Under the pieces are notes generated by a model that saw only the letters and a program-made list of their open reading frames with translations, was not told where the DNA came from and did no database searches. From the NCBI RefSeq assembly GCF_004151245.1, contig NZ_JUIW01000002.1, positions 186,001-250,000 on the forward strand: DNA of 64,000 nt, in the 5' to 3' direction. The translations under genes and the position numbers were made by a program. Each line of letters begins with the position of its first letter. The stretch's first letter is position 1. The DNA is from Flavobacterium beibuense. Lineage in GTDB: Bacteria > Bacteroidota > Bacteroidia > Flavobacteriales > Flavobacteriaceae. Shown here piece by piece: positions 63,525 through 64,000 of this stretch.

Positions 63525-64000
63525 TTATTTTTTATTAAAAAGTAACGATGCTATAAGTTCATTGCTTAGTTGGGTCTCCATTTCAAAATACTCCTCTTCA
63601 TCGTTAAGCTGGACTTTTATCTCATCCATATGACGGTATAATTTCCATCTCTTTTTGTGATATTCAAGTGCTGTAAGGTTTTCTATCCAGTCACCGGAAT
63701 TTAAATAAGTAACAGAACCTTTTTTGTTTTCCTTGTTAAGCATTTTAGGTTCATGAATATGTCCGCATACAACATAATCGTATTGATTTTCAATTGCCAG
63801 ATCTGCAGCGATAGTCTCAAAATCAGAAATAAACTTTACAGCTTTTTTTACTCCCGATTTGATTTTTTTTGAAAGGGAATAAGGTTCTTTCCCCATTTTT
63901 ACGAGGCACCAGTTTACAAAACGGTTTAACAGTATAAGGTAGTCATAACCAATACCGCCAAGTTTAGCTATCCATTTGGCATGGTTAACTGAGCTGTCAA
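63525..64000 (-). CDS. UDP-2,3-diacylglucosamine diphosphatase-like metallophosphoesterase (partial, N-terminus outside window)
   Basis: The frame continues past the ATG at 63896 to the window edge, giving at least 158 residues (DSSVNHAKWIAKLGGIGYDY then LILLNRFVNWCLVKMGKEPY). The C-terminal metal motif YDYVVCGHIHEPKML (GHxH), followed by TYLNSGDWIENLTALEY, identifies the calcineurin-type phosphatase group used for LpxH in Bacteroidetes. The reaction would be lipid A synthesis, UDP-diacylglucosamine to lipid X. The earlier metal motifs lie beyond the window, so the family call rests on the end only. Confidence 0.82.
   Translation of the reverse strand, partial: DSSVNHAKWIAKLGGIGYDYLILLNRFVNWCLVKMGKEPYSLSKKIKSGVKKAVKFISDFETIAADLAIENQYDYVVCGHIHEPKMLNKENKKGSVTYLNSGDWIENLTALEYHKKRWKLYRHMDEIKVQLNDEEEYFEMETQLSNELIASLLFNKK

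Noticed and set aside
1..64000. CRISPR array or cas genes
   Set aside because: No series of equal direct repeats with unique spacers and no Cas motif was noticed.

Overview
The window looks like chromosome of a flavobacterium (Flavobacteriaceae, Flavobacterium-like). The DNA is AT-rich. There are two SusC/SusD polysaccharide utilisation loci (PULs). The promoter -7 box TAnnTTTG typical of Bacteroidetes stands in front of many genes, and strong Shine-Dalgarno sequences are scarce. Core genes such as the degenerate ribBA, lptF/G-lolA-ftsK and the holA neighbourhood also fit this group. No tool was run; family names come from recognised motifs.

Positions 1-20484 form a glucuronoxylan PUL. It contains a partial GH3 beta-xylosidase-like enzyme, two alpha-glucuronidases (GH115, GH67), a SusC/SusD pair, a LacI regulator and a complete D-glucuronate route. 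That route is an ExuT-like importer, UxaC, an SDR mannonate oxidoreductase, UxuA, KdgK and KdgA, ending in a catalytically degenerate Nudix regulator. Three copies of one operator (AAACGTATTCGTA) sit 40-41 nt upstream of -7 boxes for GH3, susC and kdgK, so secretion, uptake and cytoplasmic breakdown appear to be one regulon.

Positions 20578-34860 form an alpha-mannan PUL: a GntR repressor divergent from one long apparent operon of a ROK kinase-phosphomannose isomerase fusion, SusC, SusD, a SusE-like lipoprotein, GH76, GH92 and an MFS permease. A perfect 16-bp palindrome lies between regulator and operon. A GH31 glucosidase (34921-37080) follows on the other strand with its own LacI-type palindrome.

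Positions 37081-39963 are a scar zone: a KdpD fragment, a lipoprotein hydrolase, a dead IS6-type element with intact ends, repeats that could be a recombination site, and tRNA-Ser(TGA). This probably marks the border between accessory and core DNA.

Positions 40111-64000 are mostly core genes: ribBA-like, lptF/G, lolA, ftsK, dgkA, a peroxide/thiol cluster (tpx, an AraC regulator with an HMA-like domain, ahpC, thioredoxin), nhaC, lpdA, an OmpA lipoprotein, a glycosyltransferase, holA, a hybrid histidine kinase, ettA, several envelope proteins and the end of an LpxH-like phosphatase.
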